Source: Rikenellaceae bacterium
GTDB taxonomy: Bacteria; Bacteroidota; Bacteroidia; Bacteroidales; Rikenellaceae
NCBI GenBank assembly: GCA_015059715.1
Contig: SUZV01000014.1
Coordinates: 19,021 to 83,020 of the forward strand
Direction of reading: 5' to 3'
Length of the DNA stretch: 64,000 nt
This document shows, one piece after another, positions 1 through 9,853 of this stretch; positions within the stretch are counted from its first letter, which is position 1; every line of letters starts with the position of its first letter. The position numbers were made by a program, and so were the translations under genes. The notes beneath the pieces are model-generated. The model was not told the origin of the DNA and ran no database searches. It saw only the letters and a program-made list of their open reading frames with translations.

Positions 1-176
1 CACCAATTTACACTCTTGCCATCCTCGCCGATATAGGTTCGTGACATCTCGCCATTGATAGCTATGGTTAGAGGCTCCAACTTACTGCTCTGCTCGATGC
101 TTATCTGCTCGACGCTACATGCCATCAGCACAATGAGTGGTGTGGCATAGTAGAGAAATTTAAAAAAACGCTTCAT
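1..176 (-). CDS. Surface lipoprotein, N-terminal part (cut by window edge)
   Basis: Only the first 58 codons are inside the window; the gene continues leftwards. Translation from the ATG at 176 gives a basic start (MKRFFKF), a hydrophobic stretch and a lipobox VLMAC with Cys20, so this is a secreted lipoprotein. Residues 45-58 (SRTYIGEDGKSVNW) resemble the 'threonine-tyrosine, Asp-Gly, Val-x-Trp' segment near the N-terminus of many Bacteroidales fimbrillin-like and BACON-type surface proteins. That family link is suggestive only. A TACATTTG box sits 23 bases upstream. The function is unknown. Confidence 0.7.
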   Translation of the reverse strand, partial: MKRFFKFLYYATPLIVLMACSVEQISIEQSSKLEPLTIAINGEMSRTYIGEDGKSVNW

Positions 177-198
177 ACTTATTATATTATTACAACGG

Positions 199-206
199 CA
201 AATGTA
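199..206 (-). promoter_or_regulatory. -7 box for the lipoprotein at 1-176
   Basis: On the minus strand this reads TACATTTG, an exact match to the Bacteroidota -7 consensus TAnnTTTG, and lies 23 bases before the start codon. The -33 element is poor (an A/T-rich tract), so the call rests on the -7 box and its placement. Confidence 0.5.
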
Positions 207-403
207 CAAAAATAAAACGAAAAAATAACACTTTTGCGTTAAAATTTTGTTTGATAAGCTATTATCTCTCTGAACCTATTTAATTTACAGGTTATATTTT
301 GTTTTAAATGTGGGGGTGTGAGGCGTTATCATCTTAGCCTACAATCTATCGAGGGTGGGGTTATACGGATAGAGGTTATTGGTGTAGAGTAGATATATAT
401 AAA

Positions 404-443
404 AACACCTTAGTTACAATGCTCGCACTATAACTAAGGTGTT
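404..443 (-). terminator. Hairpin terminator, probably of the trpS-galM operon
   Basis: A perfect 13-bp stem (AACACCTTAGTTA at 404-416 with TAACTAAGGTGTT at 431-443). On the minus strand it is followed by T residues (GGTGTTTTTATAT), fitting an intrinsic terminator downstream of galM. The rest of the 177-727 gap holds the promoter at 199-206 and the repeat at 451-643; no gene is seen. Confidence 0.65.
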
Positions 444-450
444 ATATGTA

Positions 451-643
451 AGAAGCTGTTTTGAATTTTATTAAATGAGTTAAATCATTGCTGCGAGAAG
501 AGTTTCGGAGTCTTTGAGGCTCTTATAGACTTCTTTCTAATTGCAAAATTTGGAAATAGCCCGCTATTACCTGCATTTTACAATATAAAATTAGTTCTAT
601 AATAGCTCTCAAATACTCTCGAAATAAAATTCAAACAGCTTCT
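451..643. repeat. Inverted-repeat element, family A, copy 1
   Basis: About 193 bp bounded by near-perfect terminal inverted repeats starting AGAAGCTGTTTTGAATTTTA. Inside are nested arms: TTTGAG with CTCAAA, then GCTCTTATAGA with TCTATAATAGC, and a small hairpin AATAGCCCGCTATT. Two related copies lie at 28646-28774 and 63355-63549. It contains no gene and no recognisable transposase, so it is a MITE-like or structured intergenic repeat. It lies between galM and the minus-strand terminator at 404-443. Confidence 0.75.
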
Positions 644-727
644 AAGAATACAACATAAATTTAGGGGCATCAGCTTTGTAGGCTACTACTTTGCTTGTCG
701 GTGCCCATCGAAACCTATATCGAGGGA

Positions 728-1783
728 TTAAAACGTGCCCAACCTAAATACTATCTTATTGCAGTATAGTTCGCCAGCCTTAAGCTCGATACTTGGGAAG
801 TGTGGGTGGTTCACCGCGTCGCTATATGCCTGACACTCGATAGCCACGCCTGCATAGTCGTCGTAGCGACCACCAGACTTAGTTACGGGGCAGCCGCCAG
901 CAAGCCAGTTGCCTGTATAGAGCACCGCAGCAGGCGATGACGATAGTATTGTCACCTTGCGGCCCGTAGCTGAGCAACGTAGCTCTCCGACCTCTGCCAA
1001 GATGTTCTTCTGCCATCCATCGACAACAAAGCAGTGGTCATAACCTCGGAAGTTGCGTATGTTGTTAAACTCCGAGTCTATATCCTTGCTAAACTCGCGC
1101 CACTCGGTAAAGTCGAGAGCCGTAGACTTAACGTCAAGGAGCTTACCTGTAGGAATCTGCACGGTGTCCATCTCAAGCACCTGCGAGCAGCGAAGCTTAA
1201 GCTCGTGGTCGAGGATGCTCTTGCCCGAGGCCTCGCCGTGAAGGTTCCAATAGAGGTGGTTGGTTAGGTTTACAACGGTCGTCTTATTACTCTTGGCGAC
1301 ATAGGTAATCTCAAGGTTATCCTCGTCGTCAAAGTCGTAGATAGCCTCGACAATAAGCTCTCCGGGGTATCCCTGCTCCATATCCTCGGCAACATAGCTA
1401 AAGACCACACGATTGGTCTCTACGCGGCCCTCCCAATAGCGGTTGGCAAAGCCCTTAGAGCCACCGTGAAGGTGGTTAGGGCCATTGTTTACCTCAAGGC
1501 GATACTCTACGCCATCGATAACCATATGTCCGCGAGCTATGCGACCAGCAACACGTCCTACGCTCTTGCCGCTTGCAGCACCATCACCAATGTAGCTCTC
1601 AGGCTCGCGATAGCCCAACGCCACATCGTCGATATTGCCATCTCTGTCGGCAAACTTAACGCCCACGATAGCCGCACCGATATTACATAGCTGCACCTCC
1701 GAACCTCGGCTGTTGCGCATAGTATACATTACAACACCCTCGCCCTCGGGAGTAGAACCCCATATATGTTGTAAAATCTCCAT
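728..1783 (-). CDS. galM: Aldose 1-epimerase (galactose mutarotase)
   Basis: 351 aa, the usual length for GalM. It interconverts alpha and beta anomers of hexoses such as galactose and glucose, feeding the Leloir pathway, in the cytoplasm. Visible family landmarks are the NGPNHLHGG segment (His104/His106), NLTNHLYWNL with the catalytic His176, a substrate-binding Asp249 in GYDH and the catalytic base Glu316 in AIECQ. No signal peptide is present, although many Bacteroidales mutarotases are exported. Its start codon overlaps the stop of gltX (TAATG), so the two are translationally coupled as the last genes of a minus-strand operon. Confidence 0.93.
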   Translation of the reverse strand: MEILQHIWGSTPEGEGVVMYTMRNSRGSEVQLCNIGAAIVGVKFADRDGNIDDVALGYREPESYIGDGAASGKSVGRVAGRIARGHMVIDGVEYRLEVNNGPNHLHGGSKGFANRYWEGRVETNRVVFSYVAEDMEQGYPGELIVEAIYDFDDEDNLEITYVAKSNKTTVVNLTNHLYWNLHGEASGKSILDHELKLRCSQVLEMDTVQIPTGKLLDVKSTALDFTEWREFSKDIDSEFNNIRNFRGYDHCFVVDGWQKNILAEVGELRCSATGRKVTILSSSPAAVLYTGNWLAGGCPVTKSGGRYDDYAGVAIECQAYSDAVNHPHFPSIELKAGELYCNKIVFRLGTF

Positions 1784-3315
1784 TACTCCATAGGTTTAAG
1801 GTTTGCAATTATAGCCTCAATACGACGTAGTGTCTCCTCCTTGCCGATAAACTCCGTAACGTCGAACATACCTGGGCCCTTACCTGCACCTACGAGTGCT
1901 AAACGGAGCGTATTCATCACCTGACCCAGCGAGAAGCCCTTAGCTTCAATCCATGCACGCACCACACTCTCGGTATTCTCCTTAGAGAACTCCTCGATGC
2001 CCTTGAGTAGCTCGGCAAGCTCGGCCAGCATCGCAGGGTTGTCGCCCTTCCACTGCTTCTTGGCAAGCTTCTCGTCATACTCCGTAGGTGCTACGAAGAA
2101 GAACGACGTGAGGTCCCACATATCGGTAACCAAGGTCATACGCTCCTTCATAATCTCGGCAGCCTTGCCTGCTCTCTCGTCGGTAGTCTCCACGCCATGT
2201 GCCTTGAGTATTGGCTGGATGTATGGTGCGAGCTGCTCGGCACTCATAGCGTGCATATATTGAGCATTGAACCACTTAGCCTTGTCGGGCTGGAAACGAG
2301 CACCAGCCTTCGATACGCGCTCCAACGAGAAGGAGTCGATAAGCTCCTGCATAGAGAATATCTCCTGCTCTGTTCCAGGGTTCCAGCCCAGAAGCGAGAG
2401 CATATTTATAAACGCCTCGGCTAAGTAGCCATCCTCGCGGTAGCCACGTGCTGTCTCGCCCGTAGGTGATGTCCAGAAGAGTGGAAATACGGGGAATCCC
2501 ATCTTGTCGCCATCGCGCTTCGAGAGCTTACCACTGCCCGTAGGCTTAAGAAGTAGCGGTAGGTGTGCAAACTCTGGCTGAGTATCTGTCCAGCCAAAGG
2601 CGCGATAGAGAAGGTAGTGTAGAGGCAACGATGGTAGCCACTCCTCGCCACGTATAACATGCGATACCTCCATAAGGTGGTCGTCGACGATGTTGGCGAG
2701 GTGATATGTAGGCAGAGCATCTGCCGACTTATAGAGCACCTTATCGTCGAGCGTAGAGGTGTTCATCTCGACATGACCACGTATAAGGTCATCCATCTTC
2801 ACCACCTCGTTCTCGGGCATCTTAAAGCGTACTACCCACTGGTCTCCACGAGCTATGCGCTCCTCGACCTCCTCCTTAGATAGGCGAAGCGACGTGGCAA
2901 GCTTCTCGCGTACCTCGTAGTTATAGGCGAAGGTCTTACCTGCGGCCTCAGCCTCGGAGCGTAGCTTGTCAAGCTCCTCGGGGGTGTCAAAGGCGTAGTA
3001 TGCCCAGCCAGCATCGACAAGCTGCTTGGCGTACTGCAAATATATCTCGCGACGCTCGCTCTGACGATATGGAGCGTGTGGGCCACCATAGCCTACGCCC
3101 TCGTCAATCTCGATACCGCACCACTTCAGCGACTCGATGATATACTCCTCGGCCCCTGGGACAAAACGCTGTGAATCTGTATCCTCGATACGAAGAATCA
3201 TCTTACCGCCGTTACGACGCGCAAAAAGATAGTTATAAAGTGCTGTGCGCACACCACCAATGTGTAGTGGGCCTGTAGGGCTGGGCGCAAAACGAACTCT
3301 TACCTCTCTACTCAT
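1783..3315 (-). CDS. gltX: Glutamyl-tRNA synthetase
   Basis: 510 aa class I aminoacyl-tRNA synthetase that charges tRNA-Glu in the cytoplasm. The ATP-binding HIGH motif appears as HIGG at 18-21 within [11 protein letters not shown], and the KMSKS loop as KLSKR at 263-267. The C-terminal anticodon-binding helical region is complete. Length fits the Bacteroidota form. It shares a base with galM downstream and sits 34 bases after the SIMPL gene, with no promoter visible in between, so it is probably an operon member. Confidence 0.96.
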   Translation of the reverse strand: MSREVRVRFAPSPTGPLHIGGVRTALYNYLFARRNGGKMILRIEDTDSQRFVPGAEEYIIESLKWCGIEIDEGVGYGGPHAPYRQSERREIYLQYAKQLVDAGWAYYAFDTPEELDKLRSEAEAAGKTFAYNYEVREKLATSLRLSKEEVEERIARGDQWVVRFKMPENEVVKMDDLIRGHVEMNTSTLDDKVLYKSADALPTYHLANIVDDHLMEVSHVIRGEEWLPSLPLHYLLYRAFGWTDTQPEFAHLPLLLKPTGSGKLSKRDGDKMGFPVFPLFWTSPTGETARGYREDGYLAEAFINMLSLLGWNPGTEQEIFSMQELIDSFSLERVSKAGARFQPDKAKWFNAQYMHAMSAEQLAPYIQPILKAHGVETTDERAGKAAEIMKERMTLVTDMWDLTSFFFVAPTEYDEKLAKKQWKGDNPAMLAELAELLKGIEEFSKENTESVVRAWIEAKGFSLGQVMNTLRLALVGAGKGPGMFDVTEFIGKEETLRRIEAIIANLKPME

Positions 3316-3349
3316 AATATCTATGTTTTATGCTAAATTGTTATATCGT

Positions 3350-4093
3350 TTACTTTACCGAAGGCTTAATCTTGTACTCTGCACGTACCGTAACGCGCGC
3401 CTTCTTCTCGCGTGACGATAGGTTAAACGAGCCACCTGCCGAGAACTCCTCGTCGCCTGTAGCCGCAGTAATCTGGAACACACCAGCGCGTGACATCGCC
3501 AAATCGCCAAGCTGGGCATTCGAGTTCTCGGCAATCTTCATCGCGCGCTCACGTGCGTCGGCCGCAGCCGCAGCTATAAGGTCGAGCTTTACGCTCTCAA
3601 GCTTCGAGTAGTAGTACATCGGATTCTGCACGTTGATATCTACGCCCTGAGCTATGAGCGATGGAAGCTCACGTGCTGCGCTCTCTACAGACTCTACATC
3701 CATCGACTCGATGCTAAAGCTCTGGCTGAGGTTGTAGCCAGCAAAGCGTGTACCTATGTAGTTACCATCCTCGTATACCGATGTTGTGAGCTCGTAGGTG
3801 TATGGCATATTGAACGATATAGCCTCGCGAGCAACGCCCTTAGATACCAAAAAGTCGATAACCCTGTTGCGAGCCTCCTCTAAGCCTCTATATCCATCGG
3901 CAGCCTCGTAGCTCTCGTTCTCGATGCTACCCTCGATAACTATCATATCCGATGTAAACTTCGTCTCGCCAAGACCTGTGACGGTGATTGTGCCTGTCAT
4001 CGAGCGGTAACGCTGGGTGTAGGCTGTAGCCAATACTATCGCCGCCAATACTACCGAGGTGGCAATGATTATATGTTTCCAAAGGTTGTTCAT
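3350..4093 (-). CDS. SIMPL-domain (DUF541) envelope protein
   Basis: 247 aa with one N-terminal hydrophobic anchor (about residues 8-25) and a SIMPL/DUF541 domain filling the rest, beginning near GTITVTGLGETKF. Family members are periplasmic or outer-membrane proteins linked to oxidative stress tolerance and, in animals, to kinase signalling; the biochemical role is not settled. The anchor suggests a periplasm-facing protein. It lies between ychF and gltX, both housekeeping genes, with short gaps (38 and 34 bases), which suggests cotranscription rather than shared function. Confidence 0.85.
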   Translation of the reverse strand: MNNLWKHIIIATSVVLAAIVLATAYTQRYRSMTGTITVTGLGETKFTSDMIVIEGSIENESYEAADGYRGLEEARNRVIDFLVSKGVAREAISFNMPYTYELTTSVYEDGNYIGTRFAGYNLSQSFSIESMDVESVESAARELPSLIAQGVDINVQNPMYYYSKLESVKLDLIAAAAADARERAMKIAENSNAQLGDLAMSRAGVFQITAATGDEEFSAGGSFNLSSREKKARVTVRAEYKIKPSVK

Positions 4094-4131
4094 AGCAATA
4101 TAAATTTAGATGTTGTTAGTTTTAAAGTCGG

Positions 4132-5229
4132 TTATACGTTGAAGAGGAAGTGCATAATGTCGCCATCCTGCACTACATACTCCTTACCCTCGATGCCAAT
4201 CTTACCAACCTCGCGGCAGGCGCGCTCCGAGCCAAGTGTTACGTAATCGTCATACTTAATGACCTCGGCACGTATAAAGCCACGCTCAAAGTCGGTGTGG
4301 ATGATACCTGCGGTCTCGGGGGCCTTCATACCTCGGCGGAAGGTCCAGGCGCGGCTCTCGTCAGCACCCGTAGTGAAGAAGGTCTGGAGGTCAAGCAGAC
4401 GATATGCCGCCTTAATAAGACGACTTACGCCCGACTCCTTAAGTCCCATATCTTCGAGGAACATCTGACGCTCATCGTAGCTCTCCAGCTCGGCAATATC
4501 GGCCTCGGCAGAGGCTGCAACGATAAGCATCTCGGCCTTCTCGTTGGCTATAGCCGCCTTTACAGCCTCGGTGTGGGCATTGCCCGTGAGTGCTGCGCTA
4601 TCGTCGACGTTGCACACATACAGCACAGGCTTGTCGGTAAGTAGGTTCAGGTCCCACACCGTCTTGCGCTCCTCGGCACTAAGCTCTACGGTGCGAGCCG
4701 AGAGACCCTGCTCTAATGCCTCCTTGTAGCGGCAGAGAATGTCGTACTGACGCTTGGCAATCTTATCGCCTGCGGTGGCCTGCTTCTGACACTTGCCTAT
4801 GCGATTCTCGATGGTCTCAAGGTCCTTGAGCTGAAGCTCTGTGTCGATGATGCCCTTGTCGCGCACGGGGTCTACTGTGCCATCTACATGGGTGATGTTG
4901 TCGTTCTCGAAGCAGCGCAATACGTGGATTATGGCGTTTGTATTACGAATATTTGCCAAGAACTTATTGCCAAGGCCTTCGCCCTTAGAGGCTCCCTTTA
5001 CCAATCCTGCGATGTCGACAATCTCTATTGTCGTAGGCACCACGCGCTTGGGGTTATCCAGCTCGACGAGCTTTGTTAGTCGCTCATCGGGTACGGTGAT
5101 AACGCCCACGTTGGGTTCAATGGTGCAGAAGGGGAAGTTTGCTGCTTGCGCACGTGCGTTTGATAGACAGTTAAAAAGTGTAGACTTACCAACATTGGGT
5201 AGTCCAACAATTCCACATTGTAAAGCCAT
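4132..5229 (-). CDS. ychF: Ribosome-binding ATPase YchF (OBG family)
   Basis: 365 aa, the standard YchF length. The P-loop is GLPNVGKST at 9-17, and the C-terminal third forms the TGS domain ending in DGDIMHFLFNV. The guanine-specificity motif is altered to CNVDD, as expected for a member that prefers ATP. YchF binds the ribosome and is involved in stress responses and translation quality. It is part of the minus-strand translation-gene operon. Confidence 0.95.
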   Translation of the reverse strand: MALQCGIVGLPNVGKSTLFNCLSNARAQAANFPFCTIEPNVGVITVPDERLTKLVELDNPKRVVPTTIEIVDIAGLVKGASKGEGLGNKFLANIRNTNAIIHVLRCFENDNITHVDGTVDPVRDKGIIDTELQLKDLETIENRIGKCQKQATAGDKIAKRQYDILCRYKEALEQGLSARTVELSAEERKTVWDLNLLTDKPVLYVCNVDDSAALTGNAHTEAVKAAIANEKAEMLIVAASAEADIAELESYDERQMFLEDMGLKESGVSRLIKAAYRLLDLQTFFTTGADESRAWTFRRGMKAPETAGIIHTDFERGFIRAEVIKYDDYVTLGSERACREVGKIGIEGKEYVVQDGDIMHFLFNV

Positions 5230-5268
5230 AATATTTCAATTTTACAAATTTCTAATTAGTAATTACTC

Positions 5269-7068
5269 TTAGTCGGCCTGCGATACGTTTACCAATGCCT
5301 CGCGGTAGGCATTTAAGATGCGCGACTTTGAGATAAAGCCCAAGTAGTGGTTCTGCTTATCCACTACGGGGAGCATCCAGGTATTGCCCTGCTCGAAACG
5401 TGGCATAATACTCTGAATCATCTCGTTTTCGAGAATCTTATCGGGTGGTTGTATCATATAGTGCATTATCGACTTGGACCACTTCTCGCGGTTGAACATG
5501 TCGTGACGCAGGTCGTCGAGTTGCACAATGCCGAGAAGCTTACCGTAGTTGTCCACCACAGGGAAGATGTTGCGACGGGCATTCGAGATGATGTTTACCA
5601 CATCGCCCAGGGTCAGCGACTCGCGCAGACGTATAAAGTCGGTCTCCATAAGCTGATCGAGGCGCAAGAATACGAATGCCGAAGAGTCCTTGTCGTGAGT
5701 GAGTAGCTCGCCACGCATACGTAGCTGCTTGGTATATATCGAGTCGCGGTCAAGACCGTAGTTTACGGCAAACGACATACACGACACAATCATCAGCGGA
5801 ATGAATAGTCCATAGCCATTCGAGAGCTCGGCGATAAGGAATATTGCCGTTAGTGGGGCCTTCATCACGCCCGACATAACGCCTGCCATGCCAGCTAACG
5901 TAAACGAGGTTATAGATACATCCCAGCCAAACACTGCGCGGCATATCACCGCTAACGTAGCTCCTGCAAAGGCTCCGACGAAGAGCGAGGGGGCAAACGT
6001 ACCACCGACACCTCCTGCAGCATTTGTCGTTGCCATAGCCACAACCTTGAAGAGCATGATGGCTATAAGATATATTATCAAGAACCAGTCTGCGCCACTG
6101 AGCGAGTAGAAGAGCGTGTTGTTAAAGAGCTCCTCGGTCTGTCCCGACATCAGCGAGCTAAAGCTGCTGTGACCCTCGCCATAGAGCGGTGGAAAGATAA
6201 ATATCAAGATGCCGAGCGTAAGACCTGCATAGAGCCATTTGCGCCACTGCTCGGTCACAGATTTGTAGAATCCTCCGACCTTGGAGTTTACCGATGTGAA
6301 GTAGTAGGCCATCACGCCACAGAAGGCTCCGAGAAGCACAAAGAGTGGCACTTGGGCAACCTGGAACATATCGCTCTCGGTGAGCGATACGGCATATATG
6401 GGTGAGAAGCCGTGCAGTGACAGCGAGATTATCGTTGCCGTCATCGAGGCCATAAGCAGCGGAATAATCGACTTAGAGGTTATGTCGAGCATAAGAATTT
6501 CGAGCACGAATACCACGCCTGTAATGGGGGCTTTAAATACGGCAGCTACGGCAGCACCAGCACCGCAACAGAGTAGCAGGGTGATGTTTTTGTAGTTTAG
6601 CCTTGCGAGCTTGCCTATGTTCGAGCCTATGGCCGCACCTGTAAGTACGATAGGGGCCTCGGGACCTACCGAGCCACCAAAGCCAATCGTCGTAGCACCA
6701 CCCACTATCGATGTCCAGCAGTTGTGCCCTCTGATGCGCGAGTCGGTACGCGACATGGCATATAGCACACGTGTGACACCCTCTGAGATGCCATCCTTGA
6801 CGATATACTTAACAAAGAGTGTCGCAAGGATGATACCTATGGCCGGGTAGACCAAGTATAGCCACTGTGCTTGGTCGGCAGGTGTCCACGACGTGAGTAG
6901 ATGGGTTATGAAGTGGAGCAGCGTATTGAAGACGTAGGCTCCCACGCCAGCGCATATGCCCACGATGATAGCCAATATGGCCATCGTCTGTGAGTTCGAT
7001 AGGCGGCGTGTCAGCGCAAGGTACACCTCATATACGCGCTCCTTGATATTTTGTCCGAGCTGTATCAT
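5269..7068 (-). CDS. ClC-family chloride channel with C-terminal CBS pair
   Basis: 599 aa: about residues 25-430 form the ClC membrane domain and about 450-590 a CBS-domain pair that may sense nucleotides. Signature segments are GSVGPEAP (132-139), the counterpart of the GxEGP selectivity motif, and GGTFAPSLF (355-363). The position of the external gating glutamate of E. coli ClcA (Glu148) is Val134 here, as in ClC-K channels, which argues for passive chloride conduction or an altered gate instead of strict Cl-/H+ exchange. That functional reading is inferred. Located between trpS and ychF on the same strand. Confidence 0.9.
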   Translation of the reverse strand: MIQLGQNIKERVYEVYLALTRRLSNSQTMAILAIIVGICAGVGAYVFNTLLHFITHLLTSWTPADQAQWLYLVYPAIGIILATLFVKYIVKDGISEGVTRVLYAMSRTDSRIRGHNCWTSIVGGATTIGFGGSVGPEAPIVLTGAAIGSNIGKLARLNYKNITLLLCCGAGAAVAAVFKAPITGVVFVLEILMLDITSKSIIPLLMASMTATIISLSLHGFSPIYAVSLTESDMFQVAQVPLFVLLGAFCGVMAYYFTSVNSKVGGFYKSVTEQWRKWLYAGLTLGILIFIFPPLYGEGHSSFSSLMSGQTEELFNNTLFYSLSGADWFLIIYLIAIMLFKVVAMATTNAAGGVGGTFAPSLFVGAFAGATLAVICRAVFGWDVSITSFTLAGMAGVMSGVMKAPLTAIFLIAELSNGYGLFIPLMIVSCMSFAVNYGLDRDSIYTKQLRMRGELLTHDKDSSAFVFLRLDQLMETDFIRLRESLTLGDVVNIISNARRNIFPVVDNYGKLLGIVQLDDLRHDMFNREKWSKSIMHYMIQPPDKILENEMIQSIMPRFEQGNTWMLPVVDKQNHYLGFISKSRILNAYREALVNVSQAD

Positions 7069-7132
7069 TTACCTGGCTTAGGGTTTGTTGTTGGGTTGTA
7101 GTCTTAGGACTTGGTGGATGCTCTGTCCGTGG

Positions 7133-8269
<1,137 letters not shown>

Positions 8270-8340
8270 ATCTCGATAGTTTTGTGTTATTCCCTATAAT
8301 TACGTTCTCTGTGCGATATCTGTCCCTACTCTTAGGGTGA

Positions 8341-8357
8341 TGCACTCATAGAGTGCA
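8341..8357. promoter_or_regulatory. Palindrome over the trpS transcription start
   Basis: TGCACTC-ATA-GAGTGCA, a perfect 7-bp inverted repeat with a 3-base centre. It overlaps the downstream edge of the minus-strand -7 box (8356-8363) and the expected transcript start. It could be an operator, or a 5' hairpin in the mRNA. Confidence 0.4.
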
Positions 8358-8386
8358 AATATATGAAAGTTTTTACAAAAAGCAAT
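8356..8386 (-). promoter_or_regulatory. Promoter of the trpS operon
   Basis: The minus strand reads TATATTTG at 8363-8356 (exact TAnnTTTG). A weak -33 element (ATTG, complement of CAAT at 8383-8386) lies 19 bases upstream. It is back to back with the oxyR promoter. Confidence 0.6.
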
Positions 8387-8403
8387 AGTTTGATAAATAT
8401 TTG

Positions 8404-8433
8404 TTTGATATATAGATTTTTTTTATAACTTTG
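8404..8433 (+). promoter_or_regulatory. oxyR promoter
   Basis: TTTG at 8404-8407, 18 bases, then TAACTTTG at 8426-8433: a strong match to the Bacteroidota promoter. It places the transcript start near 8440 and so rules out an in-frame TTG at 8431 as the oxyR start. Confidence 0.75.
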
Positions 8434-8463
8434 CACGTAGCAAACAATATTATCTATAACGCT

Positions 8464-9363
8464 ATGACTATAATTCAGCTTGAATATTTGTTGGCAGTGG
8501 CCAATTGTGGTAGTTTTTCGGTTGCTGCGGAGCACTGTTTTGTGACTCAGCCATCGCTCTCGATGCAGATTAAGGCACTCGAAGAGGAGTTGGGTGTGGT
8601 GCTTTTGGATCGTACAAAGAAACCTATCATCCCTACGGCGGTAGGTGAGGTGGTCTTGGACAGGGCGCGTGAGGCGTTGCGCTCGTACAACAATATCCGA
8701 GAGTCGGTGGCCGAGATGCGTGGTCAGACGGCAGGAAAGATGCGCTTGGGTGTTATCCCTACCATTGCGCCCTACCTGTTGCATAAGTTTATCCCCACGT
8801 TTGTCAATGCCTATCCGCGTGTCGAGCTTGAGATTCACGAGATGGTTACGGCCGACATTATAGAGTCGCTGCGTCACGACCGTATTGATGCTGCGTTGGT
8901 AGCGTCGGGAACGTGTGGCGAGGGTATTACCGAGCATGACCTCTTTAGTGATCATTTTTATGCCTATGTGTCGCCGTCACATCCTCTGTATGAGCGTAAT
9001 AACATACGCATCGAGGATATTGATTTTAAGGATTTGATACTACTTAGTAGGGGTAATTGTATGCGTGACCAGATATTCGAGCTCTGTCAGGCAGCGCACG
9101 AGATACCATCGCATTTCTACTTCGAGTCTGGCTCGTTGGATACTCTAATGCGTATGGTCGATTGCACATCGTGTATGACGATTATCCCCGAGATGGCTCT
9201 TGAATTTATCCCACTCTCGCGTCGTAATCGTGTCAAGACTATCGCCAAGGGTGCAACCTCGCGCCGTGTGGCTCTGGCGGTTAGTCGCACCTATGTCAAA
9301 CAGACAATCGTCGAGGCTCTGAGAAGTACTATCTTGGAGTGTGTCAAGCAGGATTTGGTGTAG
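8464..9363 (+). CDS. oxyR: Hydrogen-peroxide sensor, LysR-type regulator OxyR
   Basis: 299 aa from the ATG at 8464. Residues 1-60 are the LysR winged helix-turn-helix (LEYLLAVANCGSFSVAAEHC...) and the rest is the substrate-binding-like regulatory domain. Cys199 and Cys208 in GNCMRDQIFELC match, in number and context, the redox pair of E. coli OxyR that forms a disulfide upon peroxide. It probably activates peroxide defence genes; the catalase at 49557 is the obvious candidate target in this window. Transcribed alone, divergent from trpS. The start was chosen because the upstream TTG lies inside the -7 box. Confidence 0.93.
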   Translation: MTIIQLEYLLAVANCGSFSVAAEHCFVTQPSLSMQIKALEEELGVVLLDRTKKPIIPTAVGEVVLDRAREALRSYNNIRESVAEMRGQTAGKMRLGVIPTIAPYLLHKFIPTFVNAYPRVELEIHEMVTADIIESLRHDRIDAALVASGTCGEGITEHDLFSDHFYAYVSPSHPLYERNNIRIEDIDFKDLILLSRGNCMRDQIFELCQAAHEIPSHFYFESGSLDTLMRMVDCTSCMTIIPEMALEFIPLSRRNRVKTIAKGATSRRVALAVSRTYVKQTIVEALRSTILECVKQDLV

Positions 9364-9437
9364 ACTCTTGCGTGTGGTGTGGAGCATAAGGAGGCTCTTT
9401 TGCTTACCCTTTTGTTCGGCCCTGTATGTAAATATTT

Positions 9438-9578
9438 TTTAGAGAGAATTCATGGGTGAGGAGGTGGAGAATTGTATGCGGTTAAAGTGTTGTTGCTAAA
9501 CACTATAAACGGCTTTAACTATCCGCTGTCAAGGCTTCAATTCTCCTGATTTTGCTGCTCCTATGAATTCTCTCTAAA
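9438..9578. repeat. 141-bp multi-stem hairpin element
   Basis: Outer arms TTTAGAGAGAATTCAT (9438-9453) and ATGAATTCTCTCTAAA (9563-9578) are perfectly complementary. Further in, GGAGAATTG pairs with CAATTCTCC, GCGG plus TTAAAG with CTTTAA plus CCGC, and AGTGTT with AACACT at the tip. The whole unit can fold as one long cruciform or RNA hairpin. No second copy is present in the window and no gene lies inside. It fills most of the 490-bp oxyR-rsfS gap; the remainder is A/T-rich with the rsfS promoter. Confidence 0.75.
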
Positions 9579-9751
9579 GACTCTCTGAAACCTCTCTTGA
9601 AAACCCCGAGCGCAAGCCGCGCTTACCCTCATTCTTCTCTTTCCATCTAAATACTTATCGTGGATCTTGTCCAGATGTATGGTAAATGGCTCTAAAGGTG
9701 TTAAGATAGTTAAAAAAGTTCGGGGTGTTAGGATTTTCCAACTTTTTTGAT

Positions 9752-9759
9752 TATCTTTG
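9752..9759 (+). promoter_or_regulatory. -7 box of the rsfS-ftsH operon
   Basis: TATCTTTG, matching TAnnTTTG, followed by GCG as in several other promoters here. It gives a leader of roughly 85 bases before rsfS. A T-rich tract lies upstream but a well-spaced TTTG is not clear. Confidence 0.6.
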
Positions 9760-9853
9760 CGTGGATATTGTACTTAGTGAACATTGTTTGGTACGCTGTG
9801 CGCGAGAGTGCGTTGTGCGTGCGCAACGATAAAAATTTGAATATTAAACTGTT

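Noticed and set aside
451..643. Invertible promoter (phase-variation switch) between the family A terminal repeats
   Set aside because: No convincing TAnnTTTG promoter pointing outward was found inside, the nested arms indicate a hairpin, and no tyrosine or serine invertase gene is nearby.
8431..8463. Upstream TTG start for oxyR
   Set aside because: The TTG is part of the -7 box TAACTTTG, so it would precede the transcript start.
8332..8955. Minus-strand frame of 207 codons opposite oxyR
   Set aside because: Antisense shadow of oxyR; low-complexity translation with no family likeness.
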